64,000 nt of DNA, taken from Nymphaea colorata (lineage: Eukaryota > Streptophyta > Magnoliopsida > Nymphaeales > Nymphaeaceae). Below, one piece after another: positions 48,237 through 57,907 of this stretch. The stretch is taken from NCBI RefSeq assembly GCF_008831285.2, contig NC_045145.1, positions 8,556,802-8,620,801 on the forward strand, given 5' to 3'. Every line of letters begins with the position of its first letter. Position 1 is the stretch's first letter. The translations under genes were made by a program, and so were the position numbers. A model generated the notes under the pieces. It saw nothing but the letters and a program-made list of their open reading frames with translations. It made no database searches and was not told where the DNA came from.

Positions 48237-49715
48237 TCATGAAGCATCTAGGATGGCGACAAGCTATGGACGATGAAATGCAAGTTCTCAAGAGAAACGA
48301 CACTTGGACTTTAGTTCTTCGAGAATCCTCTATGCATGTTATTGGCAGCCGGTGGGTTTTCAAGATTAAATTAGACAGTGATGGTGAAGTTGAACGTTTG
48401 AAGGCACGTCATGTCGTTTAAGGGTTTAATCAATTTTAGGGTATTGATTTCTTGGAACTTACTCGTCGGTTGTTAAGCCTGCCACAATAAGACTTGTTTG
48501 TACTCTTGCTCTTACTTTTGATTGGCCTTTGCGACAATTAGATGTTAAAAATGCATTCTTGAATAGTTATCTTACTAAGACAGTATTTATAGAACAACCA
48601 CTTGGTTTTAAGGCTTGCCTCCCAAATCATGTGTGCCGATTAAATCAAGCTTTATATGGTCTTAAACAGGCTCCCTGAGCATGGTATGATCGCTTTGCTC
48701 AATTTCTCTTTTCTCAAAATTTCCATGCCAATAGTGCTGATCATTGGCTCTTTTTGTGACGTCAAGATGGCACAACCACTTTGCTTCTATTATATGTTGA
48801 TGACATCATTCTCACTGACAGTTGCCAAATATTTTTACATGAATTTCAGCAACATGTGAAAAAGGCCTTTGCTATGAATGGCTTAGAAGAGCTGTACTTT
48901 TTCCTTGGTATTCAAGTTCAGCAGACCAGATCTGGCCTCTATTTAAATCAGCATAGATATGTTGTGGATATATTGCACCGAGCTGAAATGATTGCTTGTA
49001 AGCCAACAACTACTCCAATGGCGGCTAATATATCAAGTTCAACAAATAAAGATGAATATTGTTTAGACATCACTTTATAGAATGAGTCTCATTGGGGCAC
49101 TCCAATATTTGATGATAACGTGCTCGGATATATCCTATGCCGTTCATTTTGCTTATCTATTTATGCAGTCTCCAACTGCTCCTCATTTTTGTTGGTTAAG
49201 CACATCATTAGATATATTAATAGCACCACATATCACAAAATGCGATTTTACATGTCACAAGAAAGCTCTCTTCGAGCATACTCCAATGCGGATTGGGCAG
49301 GGTGTCGTGATACTCATTGTTCCCTGGCTGGCTATTGCACATTTATTGGACCAAACTGCATATCTTAGGGTTAAAAAAAACAGCAAAGCGTCGCTAGGTC
49401 CTCATGTGGGCTCTTGCCGCCGTTGCTGCTGAATTACATGGTTAACATTTGGAATCCACATTTATTTATCACGTTCACCTTTGCTTTTATGCGACAATAT
49501 GCCTGCACTTCAAGCCACTATCAAAACTGCCCATCATTCTTGCATGAAGCACATTTAACTTGACTTCCACTTCGTTAGAGAGAAAGTTGCCCAAGGGTCA
49601 TTGGTCACTCAATATATAGAATCATCCAAGCAGCTTGCTAACATGTTCACCAAACAGTTACCTCAGGCACGCCTTTCAAACCTTACTCGTAATCTCGGCG
49701 TCCGAATCTGAGCTC
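48237..49715 (+). pseudogene. Copia reverse transcriptase and RNase H
   Basis: WRQAMDDEMQVLKRNDTWTL opens RT and WVFKIKLDSDGEVERLKARH follows. QLDVKNAFLNSYLTKTVFIE holds the first catalytic Asp, with a stop before AWYDRFAQF in the QALYGLKQAP block. YVDD (48793-48804) is intact. RNase H is recognisable from SNADWAGCRDTHCSLAGYC (about 49286-49345) to the C-terminal FTKQLPQARLSNLTRNLGV. Several stops/frameshifts exist. Confidence 0.85.
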
Positions 49716-49730
49716 TCGACTGAGGGGAAA

Positions 49731-50117
49731 TGTTAGCGATAATGGTGGAAGCCAAAAATCATGCTGGTAATCAACACAAAAATATCAGTGATCAAATGGC
49801 AGTTGATAATGATGATAGAGATAACAATGACAATCAGTTTCGTACAGCGTGTCAAGATAACGTGAATCAAGGACAGGCACACCAAATTTAAAATTTATTT
49901 GAAATTCAAAATATTGTTTTCAAAACAGTTATCCAATACCACCTTGCTCCATGTGGGAAGGAGAAACTATTCCCTTCCATGCAAAATTGTTTTAGTAGCT
50001 TTCTCCTTTACAATGTCATGTATAACATGATATCATAATGAAAATAAGCACACCTGGATTTTTTTGGCGTGTGAGCTCTCGCAGACAAAGATAAGTTTCC
50101 TTTTTATTTTTTCAACA
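49731..50117 (+). repeat. 3' LTR of the copia element
   Basis: Starts TGTTAGCGATAATGG directly after the polypurine tract and ends TTTTTTCAACA. It differs from the solo-LTR family beyond the first dozen bases. Confidence 0.65.
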
Positions 50118-50191
50118 TATATATAATCAATGATAGATCAATAAAGAGATAGAAGTAAGTTTGGGAAGTGAAAAGAAACCAGCTGAGGTGT

Positions 50192-51031
50192 GTTAATGAT
50201 AAGATTCAAAGACAACCGTTTCTAAAATGATTCAAGAAAAGAATCCCAACAAGATAAATCAAAATTAAATGATAAAAGAAGAGAAAATCTTCCTACAAAA
50301 TTAGATTTAGTTTTTCATGCTTATTGTCAAATGGATGCCAAGGTTATGGGAATGTCACCTATTTAAGCTCTTTCTTTTCCATAATATAATCAAGGCTCAT
50401 GATGACCTTCCATGGTGAAAAACCATGCATGTTTAATAAAATAAGCTTTTCATTATATTTTTTTGTTTACTTTGCTTCTTTTATATTTTTTCAATATAGC
50501 ATCATAGCAGGATGCTTGATGAAAAAGATCTAAGTCCAAAGATGACTTGCAATGTGAGGGCTTGATCTTATTGAAGAAAAACTTCAAGAAGCAAATTTGG
50601 AGTGGCTGAATTACACCCAAAGGAATGAAATGATCGGCTTCTACAAAGTTCTGCAGCAAACTTGAATTTTCAGATCCATTGTCTAGTTCGAGGAAAGATG
50701 TTAACGATAAGGTTGAAAGACAAACACTTCTAAAGAGATGCAAGGAAAGAATCCTAGCAAGGTCAAACAAATTAAATGATAAATGAAAACAAAATCTTTC
50801 TACAAAATAAGATTTAGTTTTCCATAATTATTGTCAAATGGATGCTAAGGTTATGGGAATGTCACTTATTTAAGTTCTTTCTTTTGCATTGTATAAACAA
50901 GGTTCATGATGGCCTTCCATGGTGAAAATCCATGCATGTTTAATGAAAATAAGCTTTTCATTTCATTTTCTTAAAATAAGCTTTTCATTTCATTTTCTTA
51001 CTTACTATGCTTCTTTTATACTTTTTCAACA
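50192..51031 (+). mobile_element. TRIM: miniature LTR retrotransposon
   Basis: Two directly repeated LTRs (50192-50496 and 50699-51031), both beginning TGTTAA(T/C)GATAAG and ending TTTTTCAA(T/C)A, enclose only about 200 bp. Next to the first LTR lies TAGCATCATAGC, a 9-of-12 match to the initiator tRNA-Met primer site TGGTATCAGAGC. Just before the second LTR is the purine tract GAGGAAAGA. There is no coding capacity, as expected for a terminal-repeat retrotransposon in miniature. Flanks AGGTG and TGGTA agree at three of five bases, a possible decayed target duplication. The second LTR is longer because of a 27-bp internal duplication (50946-50999). Confidence 0.78.
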
Positions 51032-51035
51032 TGGT

Positions 51036-51069
51036 AATCCATGAAGCGTTGAAATCCATGAAGCGTTGA
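51036..51069. repeat. 17-bp tandem duplication
   Basis: AATCCATGAAGCGTTGA occurs twice in succession, just outside the TRIM right LTR. Confidence 0.9.
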
Positions 51070-51376
51070 AATGTAAGTTGATAATTCTGCACGGATTGGC
51101 CAATATAGACAGGTTAGTCCATGATCTGAAAACAGGTCTGTAGTAGCTCTATCTAATAAGATGTATATTCTTATAGAGGATTTAAGACTTCGATTGCTGC
51201 TAATTAGGAAAGGTAAGTACACAAAGTAAGGTGGTAAAAGTGGAAGTTAGGAGAAAGAAATCCGACGGAGCAAATGTAAAGCTTCTGGCTACTAGCTGCA
51301 GGCGTTTCACCATAACAACAAATTAACAATAATAAATTAAATAAGAGTCACAGCTTCAATAAGCGTTGTTACCACT

Positions 51377-51560
51377 CAGGTGGCCTTATGGTTCTGCCGC
51401 AATACGGTGTCTTATGCATCTGCAAATTTTCGTTCTTCATTGGACTATGTTGATGAGGATGATGATAGCTCTTTGGTAGATTTCAGATCACTTTTGGATG
51501 CTAAACCAGGAGGGAGTTATGTTATTGGTTTAGCCAGACTGCCTTATTCGTGAACCTCAA
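51377..51560 (+). pseudogene. Possible coding remnant, unidentified
   Basis: One plus frame is open and coding-like: VALWFCRNTVSYASANFRSS, LDYVDEDDDSSLVDFRSLLD, AKPGGSYVIGLARLPYS then stop. I do not recognise the family. It is followed by a charged open frame 51581-51775 (EEDEAEREKDKKRKVLLSKW). It may be part of an exon of a lost gene. Confidence 0.25.
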
Positions 51561-51642
51561 GACATGCTATTCTCTGCAGGTTGACAGTACTCGAACAGAA
51601 ATTGCACCGAGAGCACTTTATTTTTCCTTTCCTTTTTCCCTT

Positions 51643-52128
51643 TCAAAGGGTGGAAGAAGATGAGGCGGAGAGGGAGAAAGATAAGAAGAGGAAAGTGCTT
51701 CTGTCAAAGTGGCATGCCATGCTGATGCTGCCAGTAGTACAACAGGACGCTGTGAGGACAGAGGAAGAAGGGTAGGAAGGTAGGGGCAAGGGAAGGAGGG
51801 CAATGGCATGCACTGTGCAGCTAGTATTTGGCAGAGACCAGCTGGGCAGTGCGCAGAGGGGCAGGTAGCTAGACTCAACCCCTTTTAAGGGGCCGCCTTC
51901 TGTAAAAGACAAATTGCCAGCAAGGAGTGGCACCGCGACCAGGACTGCCCGTGGACGAAAGGAACGACCAACAAGGATGACTTGGGCGGTGCATGCAACC
52001 ATGGCGACAAAAAAGAGACAGAACACAAAGAACAAGACCCCCCATGGAGCTTCCCGGCCATTATCGAAACTCGAGGACATTGAGGCCCAGTTATTGCTGA
52101 TTGTTTTGGATATATAATCAGATGACAT
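51643..52128 (-). other. 161-codon open frame, coding status doubtful
   Basis: The minus frame contains a hydrophobic stretch (WGVLFFVFCLFFVAMVACTA) and Ser/Leu/Pro-rich ends that are the antisense of GA-rich sequence. A competing plus frame (51914-52117) is also open. No family motif on either strand. Confidence 0.2.
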
Positions 52129-52233
52129 GGCTATATGCTCTGGTGCGTTTCACGGCGTGCTTGCTCCACGAGGAGAACTGGTCATGTTCAGACAAGAGTC
52201 CCAATAAATGTCCGCAGTTAGCAAACACGTGAC

Positions 52234-52487
52234 TCATGAGGAGTACTTGACAATGGAACTTCTCCGGTTGTTCTCCATGTTTGGGCTGCGACTGGAAACT
52301 AGTGTCACGTGACTCCCTGTCCCACGAATATGCTGCTCTTCCGATGCAACCACATTTATTAGTTCACATTCATTGCCAAGTTCTGACATGGATTCATCAA
52401 GGTTAATTTTGTATTTGGGAATGATATTGGAATCCTCCGATGCGAAATCAAGGGACAGTCTTCTCACAAGTTCTTGGTGCTAGTTAA
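52234..52487 (-). pseudogene. Possible terminal exon, unidentified
   Basis: A CTAG acceptor-like junction near 52487 is followed by a minus frame reading HQELVRRLSLDFASEDSNII, PKYKINLDESMSELGNECEL, INVVASEEQHIRGTGSHVTL and ending RRSSIVKYSS-stop. Its amino-acid composition is balanced and non-repetitive, unlike nearby shadow ORFs. I do not recognise it and see no upstream exon. Confidence 0.25.
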
Positions 52488-52896
52488 CAATAACTTATTA
52501 GCATATAAATTTTCTTGAATAGCAATATACGATAGTGTGAGTATCCACAAGAGCCTATCGCTACAATGTAACTAATTATTTTGTATTTAGTTGATACAAA
52601 ACAAAGTGAGCGTCAGTGATTTTTTTTTCTTTTTTATGCCTGTGTTTCATGTAATAGAGACAAAATATCAAGCTATTTTAATTCCCCACTTTTGGAAAGC
52701 GCGCTAAGAAAAGCGATGCCGCTTCATAGTTCTTTTTAGAAGATAAAACGTAGAAATTTCACTAATGTAATGGCTAAGTTGATTAAGGAAAGACGAAGTC
52801 CGTTATAAGTTAACCATTAAAAATTTTGCTCTTCTTTTTTTTATTTAAACAACAATAGAGGTACTTTCTCAGAATTTCTCAAGAAACTTTGAAGTA
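52488..52896. other. No recognisable gene
   Basis: AT-rich sequence without ORFs or element edges. Confidence 0.4.
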
Positions 52897-53200
52897 GGGG
52901 TGCTAACAGATCGGATTCAAATAAGATAAACGAAGAAGTCATATCTAAATCCTAAATCCAAATCCAGTTTGTGTTTTTCATATTTGAGTCCGAATCTGAC
53001 GATTTTCAAAATGTAGGAGCATTGAATGTAAGATATTTTATTTACAACTAAATCTTCTTCAAATCTGAATCCGATTAAATATTTATGTATATCTGAATCC
53101 AAATTTGGTCAAAAATTATTTGTTAAATCAAATCAAATCTGATTTGTTAATCAAATATTAAATTATTTTTCATATCTGATTTTTTTAGAATGGTTCGTTG
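52897..53200. mobile_element. GGATTTGGATTC-type MITE, copy with a hAT-like end
   Basis: Starts GTAGGGGTGCTAACAGATCG, an AGGGGTG end typical of hAT MITEs, and is filled with AATCCAAATC / GAATCCGATT words like 36930-37275. The other end near TTCATATCTGATTTTTTTAG is not clean. Confidence 0.5.
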
Positions 53201-53823
53201 GGATGACCCATCATCGAGTTACTTTATGGATGAGCTAAGCTTCAATATTTCTATCAAGGCCATGTAAGGTGACTGAACAATGGCGTTCCAGATGGCAGTT
53301 GGGAAGATATATTATAGGGCAGTCAAGAAATGGGGATGAATTTGAAGGAAAGAAACATATGTCTGTGTCTCTCGTGAGTTCTTGGAAGCTACGGATCACA
53401 GATTTTTTGTGCCTGGTGGATTTGCAGTGATTGAGCTCGCTACGTTGAGAGACTTGAAGATTGGTTTTGCTCCTAAAAGCTGGTGACTTCTTCCCGTGAC
53501 AAAATGTGGAAGGAACATCGAGTAGTCTGGTCGCTTTTGTTTGACTGTAGTGTTTACAGACTTAGTTTTCTGAATGATAATACCATAATAGGATTGAGGG
53601 CTTTGGTCACATTGATTGGACAAGCAATTGATAGGAGGTCAGTCGCTGGCTGTTGTGCAAGCTGAAACAGCTAAAGAAAACGATGGTACGTGCATTAGCT
53701 CTTGAGGTTTTGTCCCACTAGGCGACCAACGAAGTTTATCAATGTGTTTTTTACCTGACAAACACAAAAGCAGATAAAGTTACCATTTGACCTAGTTTTT
53801 TATTCGAAAAGAAAATTTTCATG

Positions 53824-53856
<33 letters not shown>

Positions 53857-54043
53857 AAAATTAAATGGTGTCTTCGGGTTTTTAGAGCCACTTACCCATC
53901 AAATCATGCTGTCATGCTCATTGACGGTAAGAAAAAGAAAAAGAAAAAAAGCCGTCATCTAGTATTTCATACATATTGTTTTTGTTTTTCTCTCAATCAT
54001 TTATCTTATTTATATAGATTGCATGACAGATAGAATCATGAAT

Positions 54044-54077
<34 letters not shown>

Positions 54078-55229
54078 GTCCTACCGATGAGTGTTCTTCC
54101 ATCAATCAAGCTCAGTCTCTCGATCTCTTCAGTAACAACTAATCTTTGGTCTCCACGCTACAAGTCCTCTGCCTTTTCTCAATTAGCAGTTGTTCTGGCC
54201 GTAGGCCATAGGTTTATTTCCCATTGGTGGTACATGGTCGTTGAATAGGGGACTGGTCAGGGAACGAATGGGAGTGGGAGGCAGGACCCTTCCAATGTAC
54301 TGCAATGGATCTGTCTCCCTATACATATAAGAAGATTCAATTGTGCCACATGCTGCCACTAAAAAAAGTCACTATATTAATATTACCCTATTAGTAAATG
54401 TTTATGGTGTCGCGATGATTTATGGTGGTTTTACCAACGATTTTTTATCATTTTAACGATGAACCTCTAAATTTTAACTATGTGGTACCTAACAGCATTG
54501 ACATACACACACTCATACACAACGCTTGCACCACGGTGAGGTTTACATGTTCCCCAACCATTAATGGTCAGGCTGTTCATAGGAGGTCCTGGTATAGGCA
54601 TAAAGAACTGTAAGCAGACCAAATTTAAAAACCTCATGCCATTCTACCAACGCGAATTCAATCATGTCGATTGGATCCCAGTTCCCTACAAAGTACGGTA
54701 CAATATGGATTCCAATTTGGATGTAAAGGCCCATAGAGGATTTGAATCCAATCACATCAATTTGGGTTCTCACATTGATTGTTCTACCATATAAGTTTAA
54801 AATCAATTTGGATTAATATGGCTCTGTTTAAGATTAATCTCGAATGTGGCAGGACGTCTGGTGGAACACGATCCATGGATATCCTTGGATTCAATGCAAG
54901 AAAATTGCAAAGTTCCCCGGAACTTTTGGTTCCTGGATTTCCAGGAAGAACCTTTGGAATGCAATCATGTAACAATCCAAGCAAAACCATAGAATTCGCC
55001 GCAGGAAACATGCCCTATCATCATGCATTCTCGCCGTCTTACCAACCTTCAAAAAATATGCATGAAATGCAACCGTAAACAGTTACATAAATCACACAAA
55101 TTTTCTTTGCAGCAGAGCATCAAATACATGAAGGGTTAGGCCCTTTATTAATCTGGGTATCCACTCTCCCGCTATCCTCCACGGACTCCTTCGTTCAGTA
55201 CTCGCAGGACTAGCGAACTTCATTTCTAG
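53201..55229. other. No supported gene; (TA)n at 53827-53854 and 54049-54077
   Basis: The 53213-53665 part contains plus-frame scraps (FLCLVDLQ, HRVVWSLLFDCSVYRLSFLN) that could be an old gene, but none is identifiable. 54560-55080 has short ORFs on both strands with no motifs. The last ~150 bp would hold the promoter and leader of the arabinogalactan gene; a TTTTCTTTGCAG acceptor-like word is at about 55099-55110. Confidence 0.35.
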
Positions 55230-55952
55230 ATGATGGCTGCCCTCAAGCTCATCGGTTTCCTTGTGCTCCTTTCCATCTTCACAGCAGCAGCTCAGCAGCC
55301 TCGTAGAAATGACAGCGATGTAGATTCGGCCGTCGGCAACATGAGAGAGAGGTCCTATTATGGGTTCATCATGCTCCTGCAAATGTTAAACTGGCAGACA
55401 GTGGCATCACGGAACGGCATTACCTTCTTGATTCCAGCTGACAAAGAGTTGGCAAGTGCCACCATTGCTCCAGAGCAGATACAAGATTTCATACTGAGCC
55501 ATTCTATTCTTACCCCTCTCTATTTCAACAACATGCTACACTTTCCAACGGGTACACTCATTCCCACAGGACTACCTAATTTTCTGTTAGACATCACCAA
55601 CAACGGACCATATGATTTCTACTTGAATAATGCAAAGATCGTAGCTCCGAATGTTTGTCAGAGTGCTAGGATAAAATGCCATGGCATTGATGCAGTAATC
55701 CAACACAATACTACAGCTGCTGAGCGCCCACTTCTGCCTGTTACTCAGGTGCCTAAGATCACCAGTCCAGTTCTCCAGCCTGGTGAGTCTTCACCGCTGC
55801 ACGAAAGTGCACTTTTGCCTCTGCGTAATGAGAATTCTTTGAAACCAATGTTGAATGTACTCTCTCATACAAGCGCAGTTAGTGCAGGCACCACCATGGG
55901 CCACAATGCTCCCTTGCTTGTTATGTTGATTAGCTTTGGGTTGCTCATCTGA
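55230..55952 (+). CDS. FLA: Fasciclin-like arabinogalactan protein (single FAS1 domain, GPI-anchored)
   Basis: Intronless 240-residue frame with ATGATG start; the first Met is used because the signal peptide (about 1-22, ALKLIGFLVLLSIFTAAA) follows at once. One FAS1 domain covers about residues 37-158. NGITFLIPADKELA is the H1 box, and LSHSILTPLYFNNML stands where FAS1 proteins have the central YH-type motif. FYLNNAKIVAPNV plus CHGIDAVI form the H2 box. A Pro/Ser/Thr-rich stretch (about 165-205) could carry arabinogalactan glycans, and NDS and NTT are N-glycosylation sequons. A hydrophobic tail (226-240) after small residues fits a GPI signal. Such proteins sit on the outer plasma membrane or wall and act in adhesion and wall assembly. 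With one FAS1 domain and few clear AP/SP dipeptides it resembles the smaller FLA subgroup. No disruptions. Confidence 0.85.
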   Translation: MMAALKLIGFLVLLSIFTAAAQQPRRNDSDVDSAVGNMRERSYYGFIMLLQMLNWQTVASRNGITFLIPADKELASATIAPEQIQDFILSHSILTPLYFNNMLHFPTGTLIPTGLPNFLLDITNNGPYDFYLNNAKIVAPNVCQSARIKCHGIDAVIQHNTTAAERPLLPVTQVPKITSPVLQPGESSPLHESALLPLRNENSLKPMLNVLSHTSAVSAGTTMGHNAPLLVMLISFGLLI

Positions 55953-57275
55953 GAAACTTTTGAACTTGATTTGATCAAAAGAATGCTACCATCCATGTGA
56001 ATGTAAGCAGATTTTGTGCAGGAATGTTTGAGAGAAAGCAGGAGTGTCTATAATTTCCCTAACTCCTCCTCCAGCTGCCGTCTCCTAGCCTTTCTTCAGT
56101 AAGAAAAAGGCTAGCTAGCCAGAGGTAAAGCATCAAACCAACTACTGGTGACATGAATATGAGGAAACTAATTCCCTTCCTAACAGTCCTTATAATGGCA
56201 GCTTGCGAGTTGTTGGGCGAGTTGTTGGGTGTGGGCGCGATTTTTCAATCCCCAAGATAGATAGGAGCTAATGCTGATTGCCCACATGCACCCCAAAGAA
56301 AAAAAACCCAAGATTGTACCGTCAATCTATGCATCTGCAAGTCCATATTATATACTTGGCTGACCTTGGCTTGATCAAAAGTAATCCTTTGTGAAGTGCA
56401 GCCTGACATACCTGAACCCCGCCATCCATTTGACAATGAGATTATGATCCGATTTCTGAAACCGACCTGGATATGGATATACAAAAAATTAACTGACATG
56501 TTACGTTAAAGGTGGCCTCTTACCCAATGTGATAGTATTGTAAAACCAAATCCAAATAAAATCTGATTAAAAGTTGCTTGCCAAATCTCTTAGTCCATCC
56601 ATGTTTTCTTTTTGTGAATAAAAAACTGCTCTCATATCCAACTGATTTCATGTTTGTTTGGTTGGATGTCAAATGGTGTACCAGTATCCTGATGCTCACT
56701 CCTAGCGAAGATTGGCGCTATCACAACATCGAAGTTACCATTTATGATCTAACAATAAACTAATATAACTGCAAGCCCGCTCCAACAACGTCAAACCTAA
56801 GAAATCACATAAGTTCAACAAGCCACAGGGAAGAAACAGTTATAACGCAATACCGTATTCAAAGCAGGCTCCTTTAAGCTAAGAAGCCTGCGAGAGGAAC
56901 ATATGTGTTCAGGTATTTTGAGCGAGCTCCTTTAAATAATGATATGCTTACATTCTGAGATGTTAGCTACTGCTGAACAAAATAAAACTACAGCAAAACC
57001 ATTAGATGTAAATAATGTGAACTAGCGATATGGAAAAACCTAGACGGTGGGAGGATTATACAGCAGTTAACCACTGAAGTATAAGACATTTTGCAAATTC
57101 TTAAAGACAGAGAAACAAGCTCGTAGCTAGACCAAAAGTCATAGCTACACCATAAGTGCATAACAGTATCGAACAGGAGTTATCAGCTTAAGGAGAAATC
57201 AACCTTTCATTAACATTCCTAAGAGAGCCAGTTTCTTTGCTTAAAATACTAGTACATTCTACTTACCAATACTAT
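55953..57275. other. Intergenic region between convergent genes
   Basis: The arabinogalactan gene (+) and OBERON gene (-) point toward each other across this stretch, so it holds both 3' ends. Small ORFs 56245-56499 (-) and 56578-56763 (+) lack motifs. No terminator-like signals could be assigned. Confidence 0.5.
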
Positions 57276-57907
57276 TCAACGGACTGAGCGAAGAGGTTGA
57301 TGATCTGCTGAGACAGCACTTTGCCCCTCCCCCTTGCTTGGGGACACATTGTATACTGTCTTAAGCAGATCCTGTATCTTACAAAGCATGAGCATCTGAG
57401 AAGGGTCACTGCTGCCAGATGATAGTCTTGAGGATTCCTGAAGTCTGATCTTCTCAAATAGGCAACGTTTCTCTGCCTCTGCCTCATTCAGTCGCTGCTT
57501 CAGATAACTGCTGGCATAATCTTCCTCTGCCTTCTCAGATTTTGCCAACATAATCTGCTGTAGCCGCTCAGCTTCATGCCTAGCCTCAGTAGCCTTTATT
57601 TGAAACATGTCAGCCTCCGCTTGCTTTAGCCTGATTATGGTCTCAAGCTCATCTATTTGTTGCTTCTTCCGCTGTCTCTCCATCTGCAAATCAGCCATTT
57701 CCCTGCTTTTGTCTTCTAGTTCCCTGTCACATGCTTCTAGTGCCATTCGGGCTTTTTTGTATGCCCGTTCTTTCTCTTCTGCAACCATTTCCATTTTCTT
57801 GACTGCCTCCTGCACTACTTCTGCTATTCGATTACAAGCTTCCTGTGGTGCCATCAAGCGCCCAGAGTCTTCTGCATCAGGATTCTTTGTCCCCTCTGTC
57901 TCCAACT
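57276..57907 (-). CDS. OBE: OBERON coding exon 2 (C-terminal coiled coil)
   Basis: Begins AGTTGGAGACAG after a TTTTTTATTTCCCCAG acceptor and ends at TGA 57276-57278 after HQPLRSVR. The body is a heptad-rich coiled coil (KMEMVAEEKERAYKKARMAL, ELEDKSREMADLQMERQRKK, EARHEAERLQQIMLAKSEKA) used in OBE homo- and heterodimers. The family has further introns in some species; none is needed here. Confidence 0.88.

Larger units (their letters stand above)
45456..50117 (+). mobile_element. Degenerate full-length Ty1/copia retrotransposon
   Basis: Domain order gag, CCHC knuckle, protease, integrase, RT, RNase H is complete on the plus strand from ATG 45637 to about 49715, followed by a polypurine tract (GAGGGGAAA, 49722-49730) and a 387-bp 3' LTR (49731-50117). 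The 5' LTR is reduced to a piece of about 47 bp (45456-45503, GATAATGATGATAGAGATAA shared with 49801-49845). Multiple frameshifts and stops make it inactive. Confidence 0.85.
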
